Below, one piece after another: positions 55,519 to 64,000 of a DNA stretch of 64,000 bases. Origin of the DNA: CAVUWL01 sp963700105 (GTDB lineage: Bacteria; Actinomycetota; Thermoleophilia; Solirubrobacterales; 70-9); assembly GCA_963700105.1 (NCBI GenBank), contig CAVOWL010000004.1, positions 124,001 to 188,000 of the forward strand, in the 5' to 3' direction. Position 1 is the first letter of the stretch. The number at the start of each line of letters is the position of its first letter. The notes beneath the pieces are model-generated. The model was given only the letters and a program-made list of their open reading frames with translations. It made no database searches and had not been told where the DNA came from. The position numbers and the translations under genes are program-made.

Positions 55519-56108
55519 CCGAGGCGAGGTCTGGAGACAAACGCGCTGCCTTGCGCGCAAAAGCGCCATGGCCGCTCGGTGGCTTTGGTAATCCCGATCC
55601 GCGGTCCGGTCAAGACCGCTGCGCTCCAACTGGGATCAGGCGGCCCCACCAGGAATGGATCGGCACCGAGGTCAGCACCGTTTGCATCAAGGCCGATGCC
55701 GAGCGCCTCGGTCAGTCTGCCCGGCCCCGAGCAAAGGTCCAGATCGCGGCGCCCTCCGCGTCGAGCTCGCATCTGAGCGAAACCGTCGGTTGGCTCCAGC
55801 GCCCGGATCAAAACCGCCGCAGCCCTTCCCTCTGCTTCGGCGACAAAATTCAGCATGCTGTGGATCCCATAGGACAGATAGACGTAGGCTCGACCCGGCC
55901 CTCCGAAGAGGACCTCGGTCCTCTTGGTCAGCCCCACGTAGGCATGGCATGCCGGGTCATCGGCCTGGTAGCTCTCGGTCTCCACGATGGTGCCGGCGCA
56001 GTCCCTATAGCGAAGGCGACAACCGATCAGCTCGCGGGCGACTAGGTGTACGGAGCGATCAAAGAAACCGATCGCCAGGCGCTCCTCGATCGTCGCGGGG
56101 CTGCTCAA
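55515..56108 (-). CDS. DNA-3-methyladenine glycosylase (MPG/AAG type)
   Basis: A 197-residue base-excision repair enzyme. The N-terminal VHLVARELIGCRLRY, the catalytic ETESYQADDPACHAYVGLTKRTEVLFGGPG (key part ESYQADDPACHAY) with Glu, and AYVYLSYGIHSMLNFVAE fit the AAG family. It removes alkylated purines. Overlaps argH by 4 bases; 3' end overlaps the convergent PBP stop. Confidence 0.92.
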   Translation of the reverse strand: MSSPATIEERLAIGFFDRSVHLVARELIGCRLRYRDCAGTIVETESYQADDPACHAYVGLTKRTEVLFGGPGRAYVYLSYGIHSMLNFVAEAEGRAAAVLIRALEPTDGFAQMRARRGGRRDLDLCSGPGRLTEALGIGLDANGADLGADPFLVGPPDPSWSAAVLTGPRIGITKATERPWRFCAQGSAFVSRPRLG

Positions 56109-57496
56109 GATCTCTCTTTGGCCACCCGTTCGCTGACCGCAGCAAGTGTTTCGTGGGCAAAGCCGATCTGGCGCTCAAGTGCGGCCGAAGCGGTGCCGCC
56201 CTCGATTTTCTTGGACTCCAGCCAGCTATCTTGCTTCAGCACCTCATAGTAGGAATCATCGAGCAGCTCCGAGCGTTCTCGAAGCTCCTCGGGGCGCAAT
56301 TCCGAGAGCGTTCGGTTTTCGTCGACCGCGAAGCGAACTAGCTCTCCGACGATTCCATGGGCCTCGCGAAATGGGAGTCCCTTGCGGACCAGCAGGTCGG
56401 CGATCTCGGTTGCCGCCAGCATCTCATCCCCCGAAGCCGCGGCCAGTCGGTCGCGGTCAAATTCGATTCCGCTCAGCAGGCCGGCCGTCATGTCGAGGCA
56501 GACCTCGATCGTGTCGATCGCGTCAAATAACGGCTCCTTGTCCTCCTGCAGGTCCTTGCCATAGGTAAGGGGAAGAGCGTGCAGCATGCCGATCACCGTC
56601 GCGTAATCCGCGGCGACCCTCGGACTCTTGGCGCGCAGCAACTCAGCCGAGTCTGGATTCTTCTTTTGCGGCATGATGCTCGATCCCGAGGAAAAGGACT
56701 CATCTAGCTCGCAGAAGCCAAACTCGCTGCTGGACCAGATCACCAGTTCAGAGCCAAGCCGAGAGAGGTGCATCGCGCAGGTGGCTGCAGCCGCCAGGTA
56801 ATCGAGGACAAAGTCACGATTTGACGCCCCGTCGATCGAATTTGGGCTGACATGAGCGAAACCGAGCTCCGCGGCGACCGCGTTTCGGTCGATCTCCCAG
56901 TTGACGCCCGCCAGAGCACCCGATCCGAGCGGCATCACCCCGGCTCCGTCTAGAGCAAACTGAAAGCGCAAGACATCGCGGGCCAGCATCCAGAAATAGG
57001 CGAGCAGGTGGTGCCCCAGGTAGACCGGCTGGGCCCGCTGCAGATGGGTATAGCCCGGCATCGGCCAATCGCGATGGCGCTCGGCAAGACCCAAAAGCTC
57101 CTTCATCGCCCCCTCTGAGAGCTCGATCGCCCGAAGTGAGTGGGCCTGGACCACCATTGCGACATCGGTCGCCACCTGATCGTTGCGAGAGCGACCGGTA
57201 TGGAGCTTGCCCGCCAGCGGTCCGATCGCCTCAATCAGCAACCGCTCGATTGCCATGTGGATGTCCTCGTCAGAGTCCTCAAACTGGAATCCGTGCGCTC
57301 CGATCTGGTTACGCACCCCCTCTAAACCGGCGTCAATTCGGCGCAACTCCTCCTCGTCGAGAACGCCGATCTCCAGGAGTCCCCTGGCGTGGGCCTGGGA
57401 TTGGTCGATGTCATAGGGGGCCAGTCGCCAATCGAACTCAATCGAGCGATTGAGCATCCAAAAGCGCGGGTCAGGGTCTTTGCGAAAGCGTGACAT
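56105..57496 (-). CDS. argH: Argininosuccinate lyase
   Basis: A 463-residue fumarase-superfamily enzyme, last step of arginine synthesis. The signature loop GSSIMPQKKNPDSAELLRAK is present, with AGKLHTGRSRNDQVATD and MPGYTHLQRAQP. No other arg gene is near, so it is regulated apart from them or the pathway is dispersed. It lies between the aminotransferase and mpg, 3 and 4 bases away. Confidence 0.95.
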   Translation of the reverse strand: MSRFRKDPDPRFWMLNRSIEFDWRLAPYDIDQSQAHARGLLEIGVLDEEELRRIDAGLEGVRNQIGAHGFQFEDSDEDIHMAIERLLIEAIGPLAGKLHTGRSRNDQVATDVAMVVQAHSLRAIELSEGAMKELLGLAERHRDWPMPGYTHLQRAQPVYLGHHLLAYFWMLARDVLRFQFALDGAGVMPLGSGALAGVNWEIDRNAVAAELGFAHVSPNSIDGASNRDFVLDYLAAAATCAMHLSRLGSELVIWSSSEFGFCELDESFSSGSSIMPQKKNPDSAELLRAKSPRVAADYATVIGMLHALPLTYGKDLQEDKEPLFDAIDTIEVCLDMTAGLLSGIEFDRDRLAAASGDEMLAATEIADLLVRKGLPFREAHGIVGELVRFAVDENRTLSELRPEELRERSELLDDSYYEVLKQDSWLESKKIEGGTASAALERQIGFAHETLAAVSERVAKERS

Positions 57497-57499
57497 CAG

Positions 57500-58624
57500 C
57501 TAAAAGGATCGGATGAGAGCGTCGCACACCCGCTCAACCTGGGACTCGCTCATGGTCGGAAAGAACGGCAACGCCAAGGAATGGGCTGAGGCGGCTTCAG
57601 CGACCGGGAACTGTCCCTCCCGATAGCCAAGTTCGCGCAGCTGCGGAAAGAGGTGGATGCAGGGCAGGTAGGCCTTGCTGGCGATCCCCTCCTGGGCCAG
57701 CCGAGCGATCGCTTCATCGCGGTCGATTTGATCGGCAAGGCGCACAACGTAGACAAACCAACTGCGGCGCTCAGCGCCAGATCCAGCGCTTGGAGTATGG
57801 ATTGACTCGATCGCCTCGAGTCGTTGCTGATACAGCGCGGCGACTCGGGCGCGCCCCGCCAGCATCGAGTCGAGGCGCTCCAATTGAGCAACTCCAAGTG
57901 CCGAGGCTAGGTCCGACAGTCGATAGTTGAAGCCGAGTCCACCATGATCTAGCCATCCCATGTCCGCGGCACGGCCCTGATTGCGTTCGGAGCGCAGGCG
58001 GGCAGCCAGAGCAGGATCGGGCGCAACGATCATTCCCCCCTCACCGGTCGTTAGCTGCTTATTGGCATAGAACGCAAAGGTGGCCAGACTGCCGGTGCTG
58101 CCAACCCGCTGCCCCCTGGAGTCGATCGCACCAAGCGCCTCGCAGGCATCCTCGAGTACCCCCAGGCCATGCCGAGCGGCGATCCCCTCTAGCTCGGCCA
58201 TCGGCGCCGGGTAGCCGAAGATGTGAACCGGCAGGATGCCCACCGTGCGAGCGCCCGCGGCGGCCTCCGCGGCGCGGGGATCGAGATTGAGTGTCTCGGC
58301 ATCAACGTCACAAAAGACCGGTCGGGCCCCCTCATACAGGAGGCAGTTTGCCGAGGCTACGAAACTAAACGGAGTCGTCAAAACCTCATCCCCCGCGCTC
58401 CAGCCCAGAGCCCGCACCCCAAGGTGAAGCGCACTGGTACCACTCGAAACTGCTACTGCGTCTTCAACTCCGAGCCAGTCCGCGAAGTCGCGCTCAAACC
58501 TCTCCCCCATCGGCCCCAGAGAGAGTCGGCCCGAGCGCAGGACTTCTAGCACCAATTCTTCCTCGCGCGCCCCGATCTCAGGTCTCGCAAGGGGGATTTG
58601 CTCGGGGTGTGGGAGGCCGGCCAT
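57500..58624 (-). CDS. DegT/DnrJ/EryC1-family aminotransferase
   Basis: A 374-residue PLP enzyme of the sugar or cell-surface nucleotide-sugar aminotransferase group. The PLP Lys is in FYANKQLTTGEGG, VSSGTSALHLG and DACEALGA follow the family, and the C-terminal part has AYLPCIHLFPQLRELGYREG. It could act on nucleotide-keto-sugars or be a related aminotransferase. The ATG at 58624 is preferred; the open frame to 58681 overlaps cimA. No sugar pathway genes are beside it. Confidence 0.82.
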   Translation of the reverse strand: MAGLPHPEQIPLARPEIGAREEELVLEVLRSGRLSLGPMGERFERDFADWLGVEDAVAVSSGTSALHLGVRALGWSAGDEVLTTPFSFVASANCLLYEGARPVFCDVDAETLNLDPRAAEAAAGARTVGILPVHIFGYPAPMAELEGIAARHGLGVLEDACEALGAIDSRGQRVGSTGSLATFAFYANKQLTTGEGGMIVAPDPALAARLRSERNQGRAADMGWLDHGGLGFNYRLSDLASALGVAQLERLDSMLAGRARVAALYQQRLEAIESIHTPSAGSGAERRSWFVYVVRLADQIDRDEAIARLAQEGIASKAYLPCIHLFPQLRELGYREGQFPVAEAASAHSLALPFFPTMSESQVERVCDALIRSF

Positions 58625-58637
58625 CGGCGCCGCCACC

Positions 58638-60218
58638 CTACTCGTCACTTGGCGACGGGCGCGGTTGGAAGGCGAACTCAAGCGAGTCGACCAAGGCCTC
58701 CCAGGATGCCTCGATGATGTTCTCTGAAACCCCTATCGTTCCCCACTGGTGCTCTCCGTCTGAGGAGTCGAGCAGGACGCGGGTGACGGCGTCGGTGCCG
58801 TGGGTCTCATCGAGGATCCGCACCTTGTAATTGATCAGCTCGATCTCAGCCAGATGCGGGTGTCTGTCGACGATCGCCCGGCGCAGAGCCCGATCCAGCG
58901 CATTGACCGGACCGTTGCCGGTCGCCGATGCGACGGAACGCTGGCCCTCAACCCGCAGCTCGATCCTCGCCTCGGTCTTGACCACCCCGCCGGCGCGTTT
59001 CTCGGTCAGGACCCGAAACCCGTCGAGCTCAAAAAGAGGTTGATAGGCGCCGGCCTCGCGCCGCAACAGCAGCTCGAAGGACGCCGCGGCGGCCTCGTAG
59101 TGATAGCCCCGGTGCTCACGCTGCTTGAGTTGCTCCACCGAGCGAGAGGCGATTGCGTCATCGATCCGCAGCCCGAGCTCCTCGGCTTTGTTTCGAATCG
59201 TCGCTTTGCCGGAGAGCTCTGAGGGCAAAACGGCGCGCTCGCTACCTACGCTCGCCGGGTCGATGTGCTCGAAGGTCCGCGCATCCACCGCCACCCCGGC
59301 TACGTGCATTCCACCCTTGTGGGCGAAGGCATTGCGACCCACGTAGGGTTGATCGGGGTTGGGGTTCAGGTTGCAGATCTCATCGATCAGGTGCGCGGTC
59401 TCGGCGAGGCTCGCGAGCTGCATGGGGGAAACCACCGCAAAGCCCATCTTCAGCTGCAGCGCGGGAAGGATCGAGACTAGGTTGGCATTGCCGCAGCGCT
59501 CGCCGTAGCCATTGATCGTGCCCTGCACGAGGCGGGCTCCCTCGCGAACCGCAGCCAGCGTGTTGGCGACGCCGCACTCGGCGTCGTTATGGACGTGGAT
59601 CCCGAGCTCCACCCCGTCCTCGCCGAGCGCCTCGACGATCTGGGTAGTGGCATCGGCGATCTGCTCGGGAAGGGAGGAGCCATTGGTGTCACAGAGGGTG
59701 ACGTTCTCTGCACCCGACTCAGCGGCGACCCGAAGGCATTCCAACGCATAGGCCGGATCGTCGCGGAAACCATCAAAGAAGTGCTCGGCGTCATAAATTA
59801 CGCGCTTGCCCTGGCCTCGGCAAAAGGCCACGGAGTCAGCGATCATCGCCAGGTTCTCCTCCCGCGAAACCTTGGTCACCTTCTCCAGGTGCAGGGCCCA
59901 GGTCTTACCGACAAGGGTCACGACGGGTGCAAAACACTCGATCAGGGTGCGAAGAGCTGGATCATCCTCGGCGCCGAGATCACGCCGCCTCGTCATCCCA
60001 AAGGCACAGATAGTCGCCTGCTTTAGCTCCAATTCCGAGAGCAACCCAAAGAGCTCAACCTCCTTTGGGTTCGAGCTGGGAAAGCCGGCCTCAATCAGGT
60101 GCACTCCGAGGGAATCCAGGGCGGTGACGACGCGCACCTTCTCGGCGGCCGAAAGCGACATCCCCTCACCCTGCATACCGTCCCTCAAGGTGGTGTCATA
60201 GAGCTTCACCTGTTCCAT
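58638..60218 (-). CDS. cimA: Citramalate synthase
   Basis: A 526-residue LeuA-family enzyme making citramalate from pyruvate and acetyl-CoA, an entry to isoleucine that bypasses threonine. It opens KLYDTTLRDGMQGEGMS, with HVHNDAECGVANTLAAV and the C-terminal regulatory part EARIELRVEGQRSVASATGNGPVNALDRALR (key part TGNGPVNALDRAL). The pattern fits the long CimA form rather than LeuA. It lies among branched-chain genes on the same strand. Confidence 0.92.
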   Translation of the reverse strand: MEQVKLYDTTLRDGMQGEGMSLSAAEKVRVVTALDSLGVHLIEAGFPSSNPKEVELFGLLSELELKQATICAFGMTRRRDLGAEDDPALRTLIECFAPVVTLVGKTWALHLEKVTKVSREENLAMIADSVAFCRGQGKRVIYDAEHFFDGFRDDPAYALECLRVAAESGAENVTLCDTNGSSLPEQIADATTQIVEALGEDGVELGIHVHNDAECGVANTLAAVREGARLVQGTINGYGERCGNANLVSILPALQLKMGFAVVSPMQLASLAETAHLIDEICNLNPNPDQPYVGRNAFAHKGGMHVAGVAVDARTFEHIDPASVGSERAVLPSELSGKATIRNKAEELGLRIDDAIASRSVEQLKQREHRGYHYEAAAASFELLLRREAGAYQPLFELDGFRVLTEKRAGGVVKTEARIELRVEGQRSVASATGNGPVNALDRALRRAIVDRHPHLAEIELINYKVRILDETHGTDAVTRVLLDSSDGEHQWGTIGVSENIIEASWEALVDSLEFAFQPRPSPSDE

Positions 60219-60250
60219 CTGCTGCCTTTCGATTCGAAGATCGGGAAGAG

Positions 60251-60300
60251 GGGCCTTCGGCCCGCCTGCGCGGCGACGCCGCGCCAGCCGCTAGGCGGCT
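60251..60300 (-). repeat. Three adjacent perfect hairpins in the ilvE-cimA spacer
   Basis: Three stems with 3-base loops: GGGCC/GGCCC (60251-60263), GCGCGGC/GCCGCGC (60268-60284) and AGCCGC/GCGGCT (60286-60300). They fill most of the 119-base spacer before cimA. They may terminate ilvE transcripts or stabilise mRNA ends. Confidence 0.6.
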
Positions 60301-60337
60301 GCGGTAATTCGCCCGATTGACTCGAAACAGGGGTGCA

Positions 60338-61288
60338 TCAGGAGCTGACCTTACTCGGTCGGTCAATCCCGCTCGGAGCCTCGACGAACTCCAACCACTC
60401 CAGATACTCCTCAGCCCGACCATGCAGGGCGTCCTCGAACTTTGCCTGGATCACCTTGGTGATCTCCCCGGGCTCGCCCAGGCTGTGGTCATCCACCGAG
60501 CGCACCGGCACCAGCTCGGCGGCGGTTCCGGTCAGAAACACCTCATCGGCTAGGTAGAGCTCAGAGCGAGCGATCTCGCGCTCCTCGACCCGGTAGCCGA
60601 GATCGAGGGCAATTTGGATTATCGAGGAGCGGGTGATCCCATCGAGGATCGCCGAAGAATGTCCAGGGGTGCAGAGCACCCCGTCGCGGACGACAAAGAC
60701 GTTCTCACCGGATCCCTCCGAGACGCAGCCGCGTTGGTCCAGCAAGATCGCCTCGTCATAGCCGGCGTTTGCTGACTCCGTCTTGGCGAGGATCGAATTG
60801 AGGTACTGGCCCGCGGCCTTGGCGTGCGGTATCAGGCTGTCGCCAGAGATTGTCCGCCAAGAGGAGACCTTGGTGGTGATGCCGAGCCTCTTACCGTCCT
60901 CGCCAAGGTAGGCACCCCAGGGCCAGACCGCGATGATCACCTCGATCGGAGCGCTCTTTGCGTATAGGCCCATCTCCCCGTAGCCGCGAAACGCCAATGG
61001 GCGGATGTAGCAGGAGCGCAATTCGTTGCGTCGGATCAGCTCGTGCGTCGCCGCGCTCAACTCATCAGCCGAGTAAGGCAGGTCAAAGTAATAAAGCTCG
61101 GCCGACTTTTCCAATCTCTTGAGGTGCTCAGGATGGCGAAAAATCGCCGGCCCCCGCTCGGTCTCATAGCATCGGATCCCCTCAAAAACCCCGGTGCCGT
61201 AGTGCAGGCCGTGGCTGAGGACGTGAACCTTTGCGTCCTCCCAGGCAACGAAATCGCCGCTTTGCCAAATCAACCCAGCCTGCTCCAT
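60338..61288 (-). CDS. ilvE: Branched-chain amino-acid aminotransferase
   Basis: A 316-residue class IV aminotransferase. GLHYGTGVFEGIRCY, the PLP Lys in PHAKAAGQYLNSILA and EGSGENVFVVRDGVL are conserved. Converts branched-chain keto acids to Val, Leu and Ile. The 230-base gap upstream (61289-61518) shows no recognised gene. Confidence 0.93.
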   Translation of the reverse strand: MEQAGLIWQSGDFVAWEDAKVHVLSHGLHYGTGVFEGIRCYETERGPAIFRHPEHLKRLEKSAELYYFDLPYSADELSAATHELIRRNELRSCYIRPLAFRGYGEMGLYAKSAPIEVIIAVWPWGAYLGEDGKRLGITTKVSSWRTISGDSLIPHAKAAGQYLNSILAKTESANAGYDEAILLDQRGCVSEGSGENVFVVRDGVLCTPGHSSAILDGITRSSIIQIALDLGYRVEEREIARSELYLADEVFLTGTAAELVPVRSVDDHSLGEPGEITKVIQAKFEDALHGRAEEYLEWLEFVEAPSGIDRPSKVSS

Positions 61289-61518
61289 GTCGATTAAGTA
61301 TGCCCGATGCGAATCAGGATGTTCGGATCAATCCCTGCACGCAACCGGGGCCAACCGAAGCGAGCTGGTTTAAGTGCTGTCCAGGCTGCGGCCGACGCTG
61401 CGTTATTCAAAGGCGATCGCGCCCATCGCTTGGTTATCGCCCTGGGAGGTGCGGCCCTCGCCGCCGGAGTGCCGCACAACAACGCCACTGCTCACCAACT
61501 AAAGCGCGTTGCTGTGAG

Positions 61519-62631
61519 CTAGATTGATAGCTCCGAAAGAACGGCTTCGGTCATCTCAGCTGTGCCGACCTCGACCTCGCGCGGAAGCTCCGGCAGCGGC
61601 GGCCCTACCACCGTCCCGCTGGCGAGGTCGGGGGTGCGCAGACCGCGCTCAAGCACGGCATCCACGGCAGCCTCGATCGCTGCAGCCTCGGTGGGGCGAT
61701 CGAGGCCGTGTCGAAACATCATCGCCACCGAGAGGAATGTGGCTAGTGGATTCGCGATTCCACGTCCGGCGATGTCTGGAGCCGAGCCGTGAACCGGCTC
61801 AAACAGGCCAGGCTTCCCCTCGGCGCCGAGGCTCGCGGAGGGCAGCATTCCGAGCGAGCCGGTGAGCATCGCCGCCTCGTCACTGAGAATGTCGCCAAAC
61901 AGATTCTCGGTGACGATCACATCGAAATCGGCCGGGCGTGAAACGAGCTGCATGGCGGCGTTGTCGACCAGCAGATGATCGAGCGCGACCTCGGGGTAGC
62001 GCGGCGCGAGCGAGCTCACGACCTCGCGCCAGAGCCGCGAGGTCTCCAAAACGTTGGCCTTATCGACGGAGGTGACCCGGGGCCGACGTCCCGTGCTCTC
62101 GGCGCGACGCTGAGCAGATTCAAAGGCGATCAGGGCAATCCTCTCGATCTCTGCAGCGGAGTACTCACAAGTGTCGTGGGCGCTGTCGCCATCGCGCCCG
62201 CTCGCGCCAAAGTAGATACCCCCGGTCAGCTCCCGAACGACAAGCAGATCGGTGCCGGCAATCCGCTCCTCCCGTAGGGGGCTGGAGCCAATCAACGCCG
62301 GACTTGGGCGAACGGGGCGCAGATTGGCGTAGAGGCCCATCCCCTTGCGCAGCCCAAGTAGGCCCTGCTCGGGGCGGGGCGCGCCGGGCTCGGTGTTGTC
62401 CCATTTGGGTCCACCAACCGCGCCGAGCAGGACGGCGTCGGCGCCCCGGCACGCTTCTAGAACCTCCTCGGTGAGGCCGACTCCATGGGCATCAATCGAG
62501 GCACCTCCGAGGACTCGCTGATCGAGCTCGAAGTCACCGAAGGAGGCCAGAAGTCGACCAGCAGCGGCGATGATTTCGGGCCCGACTCCATCCCCGGGAA
62601 GGACGACTATGCGTGACTGCGGATCGGCCAA
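61519..62631 (-). CDS. leuB: 3-isopropylmalate dehydrogenase
   Basis: A 370-residue NAD-dependent decarboxylating dehydrogenase of leucine synthesis. IVVLPGDGVGPEIIA, VVRELTGGIYFGASG, SVDKANVLETSRLWREV, NLFGDILSDEAAML and FEPVHGSAPDIAGRGIANP are present. Last of leuC-D-B on the minus strand; 26 bases after leuD. Confidence 0.96.
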   Translation of the reverse strand: MADPQSRIVVLPGDGVGPEIIAAAGRLLASFGDFELDQRVLGGASIDAHGVGLTEEVLEACRGADAVLLGAVGGPKWDNTEPGAPRPEQGLLGLRKGMGLYANLRPVRPSPALIGSSPLREERIAGTDLLVVRELTGGIYFGASGRDGDSAHDTCEYSAAEIERIALIAFESAQRRAESTGRRPRVTSVDKANVLETSRLWREVVSSLAPRYPEVALDHLLVDNAAMQLVSRPADFDVIVTENLFGDILSDEAAMLTGSLGMLPSASLGAEGKPGLFEPVHGSAPDIAGRGIANPLATFLSVAMMFRHGLDRPTEAAAIEAAVDAVLERGLRTPDLASGTVVGPPLPELPREVEVGTAEMTEAVLSELSI

Positions 62632-62657
62632 GTCCCAACCATATGGGTTTGCAGTCT

Positions 62658-63227
62658 CTAGAGCGCGGTCGTGATGGGACCAAACTGAGTCGCCGCGGTG
62701 GACTCGAAGGCATCAATTGCCGCCTTGTTCTCAAGGGTAATTCCGATGTCGTCCAAACCATGCAGCAGACGGTATTTGACATCGGGCTCGACCTCGAACT
62801 CAAACACGCCCGCAGCGCAGCTGACCGTCTCATCATCTACATCTATCCGAGCCTCGCCGGCTTCGGCCACCTGGACGCAATGCGCTTCGTCGAGGATCAC
62901 CGGCAACAGCCCAATCTTGGTGCAGTTGACGTAGAAAATGTCCGCAAATGAGGGCGCAAGGATCGCCTCGAATCCGAAATCCTCAAGCGCCCATGGGGCG
63001 TGCTCGCGGGAGGATCCGCAACCGAAATTTCGCCCAGCCACCAGGATCGGATTGGACGCCAGCTCAATCTCGCCCGAGCGGATCCAGTCATAGAAGAGAA
63101 ACTGGCCGAAGCCAGTTCGCTCAACCCGCTTCAGAAACTGCTTGGGGATGATTTGGTCAGTATCGACGTCGGCACGATCCAACACCGACACCTTGCCCTC
63201 GATTACGTCTATTGGCCTCACCGTCAA
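62658..63227 (-). CDS. leuD: 3-isopropylmalate dehydratase small subunit
   Basis: A 189-residue subunit. DVDTDQIIPKQFLKR, GRNFGCGSSREHAPWALEDFGF and FADIFYVNCTKIGLLPV are conserved. Pairs with LeuC; overlaps it by 4 bases. Confidence 0.96.
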   Translation of the reverse strand: MTVRPIDVIEGKVSVLDRADVDTDQIIPKQFLKRVERTGFGQFLFYDWIRSGEIELASNPILVAGRNFGCGSSREHAPWALEDFGFEAILAPSFADIFYVNCTKIGLLPVILDEAHCVQVAEAGEARIDVDDETVSCAAGVFEFEVEPDVKYRLLHGLDDIGITLENKAAIDAFESTAATQFGPITTAL

Positions 63228-64000
63228 CTCCAGTCTCTGATGTCTACAAAGCGTCCCTCGATCGCAGCCGCTGCGGCCATCTTCGGGCTAACCAGGTGGG
63301 TCCGTCCCCCCTTGCCTTGGCGTCCCTCAAAGTTGCGATTTGAGGTCGAGGCGCAACGCTCGCCATCGGCGAGAACATCGGGGTTCATTCCCAGACACAT
63401 CGAACAGCCGGCCTCTCGCCATTCAAAGCCGGCCGCCCGGAATACCTGATCCAGGCCCTCCTGCTCCGCGGTGGCTTTGACCGCCTGGGAACCGGGCACG
63501 ACCATCGCCCGAACCGAGTCGGCCACCCGTCGACCATCGACAATCGCCGCAGCCTCGCGCAGGTCCTCAACCCTGGAGTTCGTGCAAGAGCCGATGAAGA
63601 CACGATCCAAGGCCAGCTCGGTGATCGGCGTGCCCGGTTTCAGGTCCATGTAGGCCAAAGCGCGTTCGGCCGACTCGCGCGCCGCCGCAGGCTCCAGCGA
63701 GGCCGGGTCAGGCACCGAGTCGGTCACCTCAACCACCATGCCCGGGTTTGTCCCCCAGGTAACCATCGGCGAGAGACTGGAAGCGTCGATTTCGATCTCC
63801 TTGTCAAAAACGGCACCCGGCTCGCTGGGCAGCGAGCGCCAGCGGTTGAGGGCAGCCTCGAAATCCTGCGGCGCACCCGGGCGCCCCCGCACCCACTCAA
63901 ACGTGGTCTGATCGGGGCCGATCATCCCGGCCCTACCCCCGCCCTCGATCGTCATGTTGCAGATTGTCATCCGACCCGGCATCGAAAGTGACTCGACTGC
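63224..64000 (-). CDS. leuC: 3-isopropylmalate dehydratase large subunit (5' end outside window)
   Basis: The C-terminal half of LeuC, about 259 residues, a 4Fe-4S hydro-lyase. Cluster Cys residues are in FIGSCTNSRVEDL and CSMCLGMNPDVLADGE; SNRNFEGRQGKGGRTHLVSP follows. The frame stays open to the end of the window, so the N-terminus lies beyond base 64000. Overlaps leuD by 4 bases. Confidence 0.95.
   Translation of the reverse strand, partial: AVESLSMPGRMTICNMTIEGGGRAGMIGPDQTTFEWVRGRPGAPQDFEAALNRWRSLPSEPGAVFDKEIEIDASSLSPMVTWGTNPGMVVEVTDSVPDPASLEPAAARESAERALAYMDLKPGTPITELALDRVFIGSCTNSRVEDLREAAAIVDGRRVADSVRAMVVPGSQAVKATAEQEGLDQVFRAAGFEWREAGCSMCLGMNPDVLADGERCASTSNRNFEGRQGKGGRTHLVSPKMAAAAAIEGRFVDIRDWS

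Overview
The window is high-G+C chromosomal DNA, tightly packed with genes and mostly read from the minus strand. It most likely comes from a deep-branching actinobacterium of the class Thermoleophilia (Solirubrobacterales-like). The main reasons are a GarA-like FHA gene followed by an FtsR-type MerR gene, a single-motif RsiG-like gene in front of them, a wax-ester synthase/DGAT, a MurA with Asp in place of the reactive Cys, many GTG starts, and an rRNA operon with no tRNA in its spacer. The assignment rests on gene content; comparing the 16S gene at 50334-51880 would settle it.

Region 1-18.9 kb is mixed in content. It holds the end of a chromate transporter, a PAP2 phosphatase beside a decayed diacylglycerol-kinase remnant, a METTL7-like methyltransferase, a KdpDE-like two-component pair followed by an APC permease with a USP-like tail, a thiolase/SDR lipid operon, a FUSC protein, CcdA and DinB. 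Next come a 1.6-kb IS630-type element carrying a SEC-C gene, an RlpA-like gene under a c-di-AMP riboswitch, a wax-ester synthase and NAD synthetase.

Region 18.9-23.7 kb looks regulatory. A membrane protein with two tandem sigma-region-4-like repeats is followed by an alkyl-DHAP-synthase-like/SRPBCC pair and an rsiG-like/FHA/ftsR-like operon with a recognisable promoter.

Region 23.7-39.2 kb is a long minus-strand housekeeping block: pgsA, proS, ispG, rseP, dxr, cdsA, uppS, frr, pyrH, tsf, rpsB, then rluD, lspA, yggT, proC, sepF, yggS, pgeF and a CCA-adding enzyme. It joins translation, isoprenoid and lipid precursors, membrane proteolysis and division.

Region 39.2-46.4 kb is the histidine operon (hisZ-G-D-B-H-A-F), mostly with 4-base overlaps, downstream of murA. 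Region 46.7-52.2 kb is a 16S-23S-5S operon on the minus strand with promoter, processing stems and a terminator-like hairpin.

Region 52.1-64 kb holds tyrS, a divergent bifunctional penicillin-binding protein, mpg, argH, a DegT-type aminotransferase, and branched-chain amino-acid genes (cimA, ilvE, leuB, leuD, leuC). The window ends inside leuC.

No CRISPR array, prophage, tRNA gene or replication origin was recognised.
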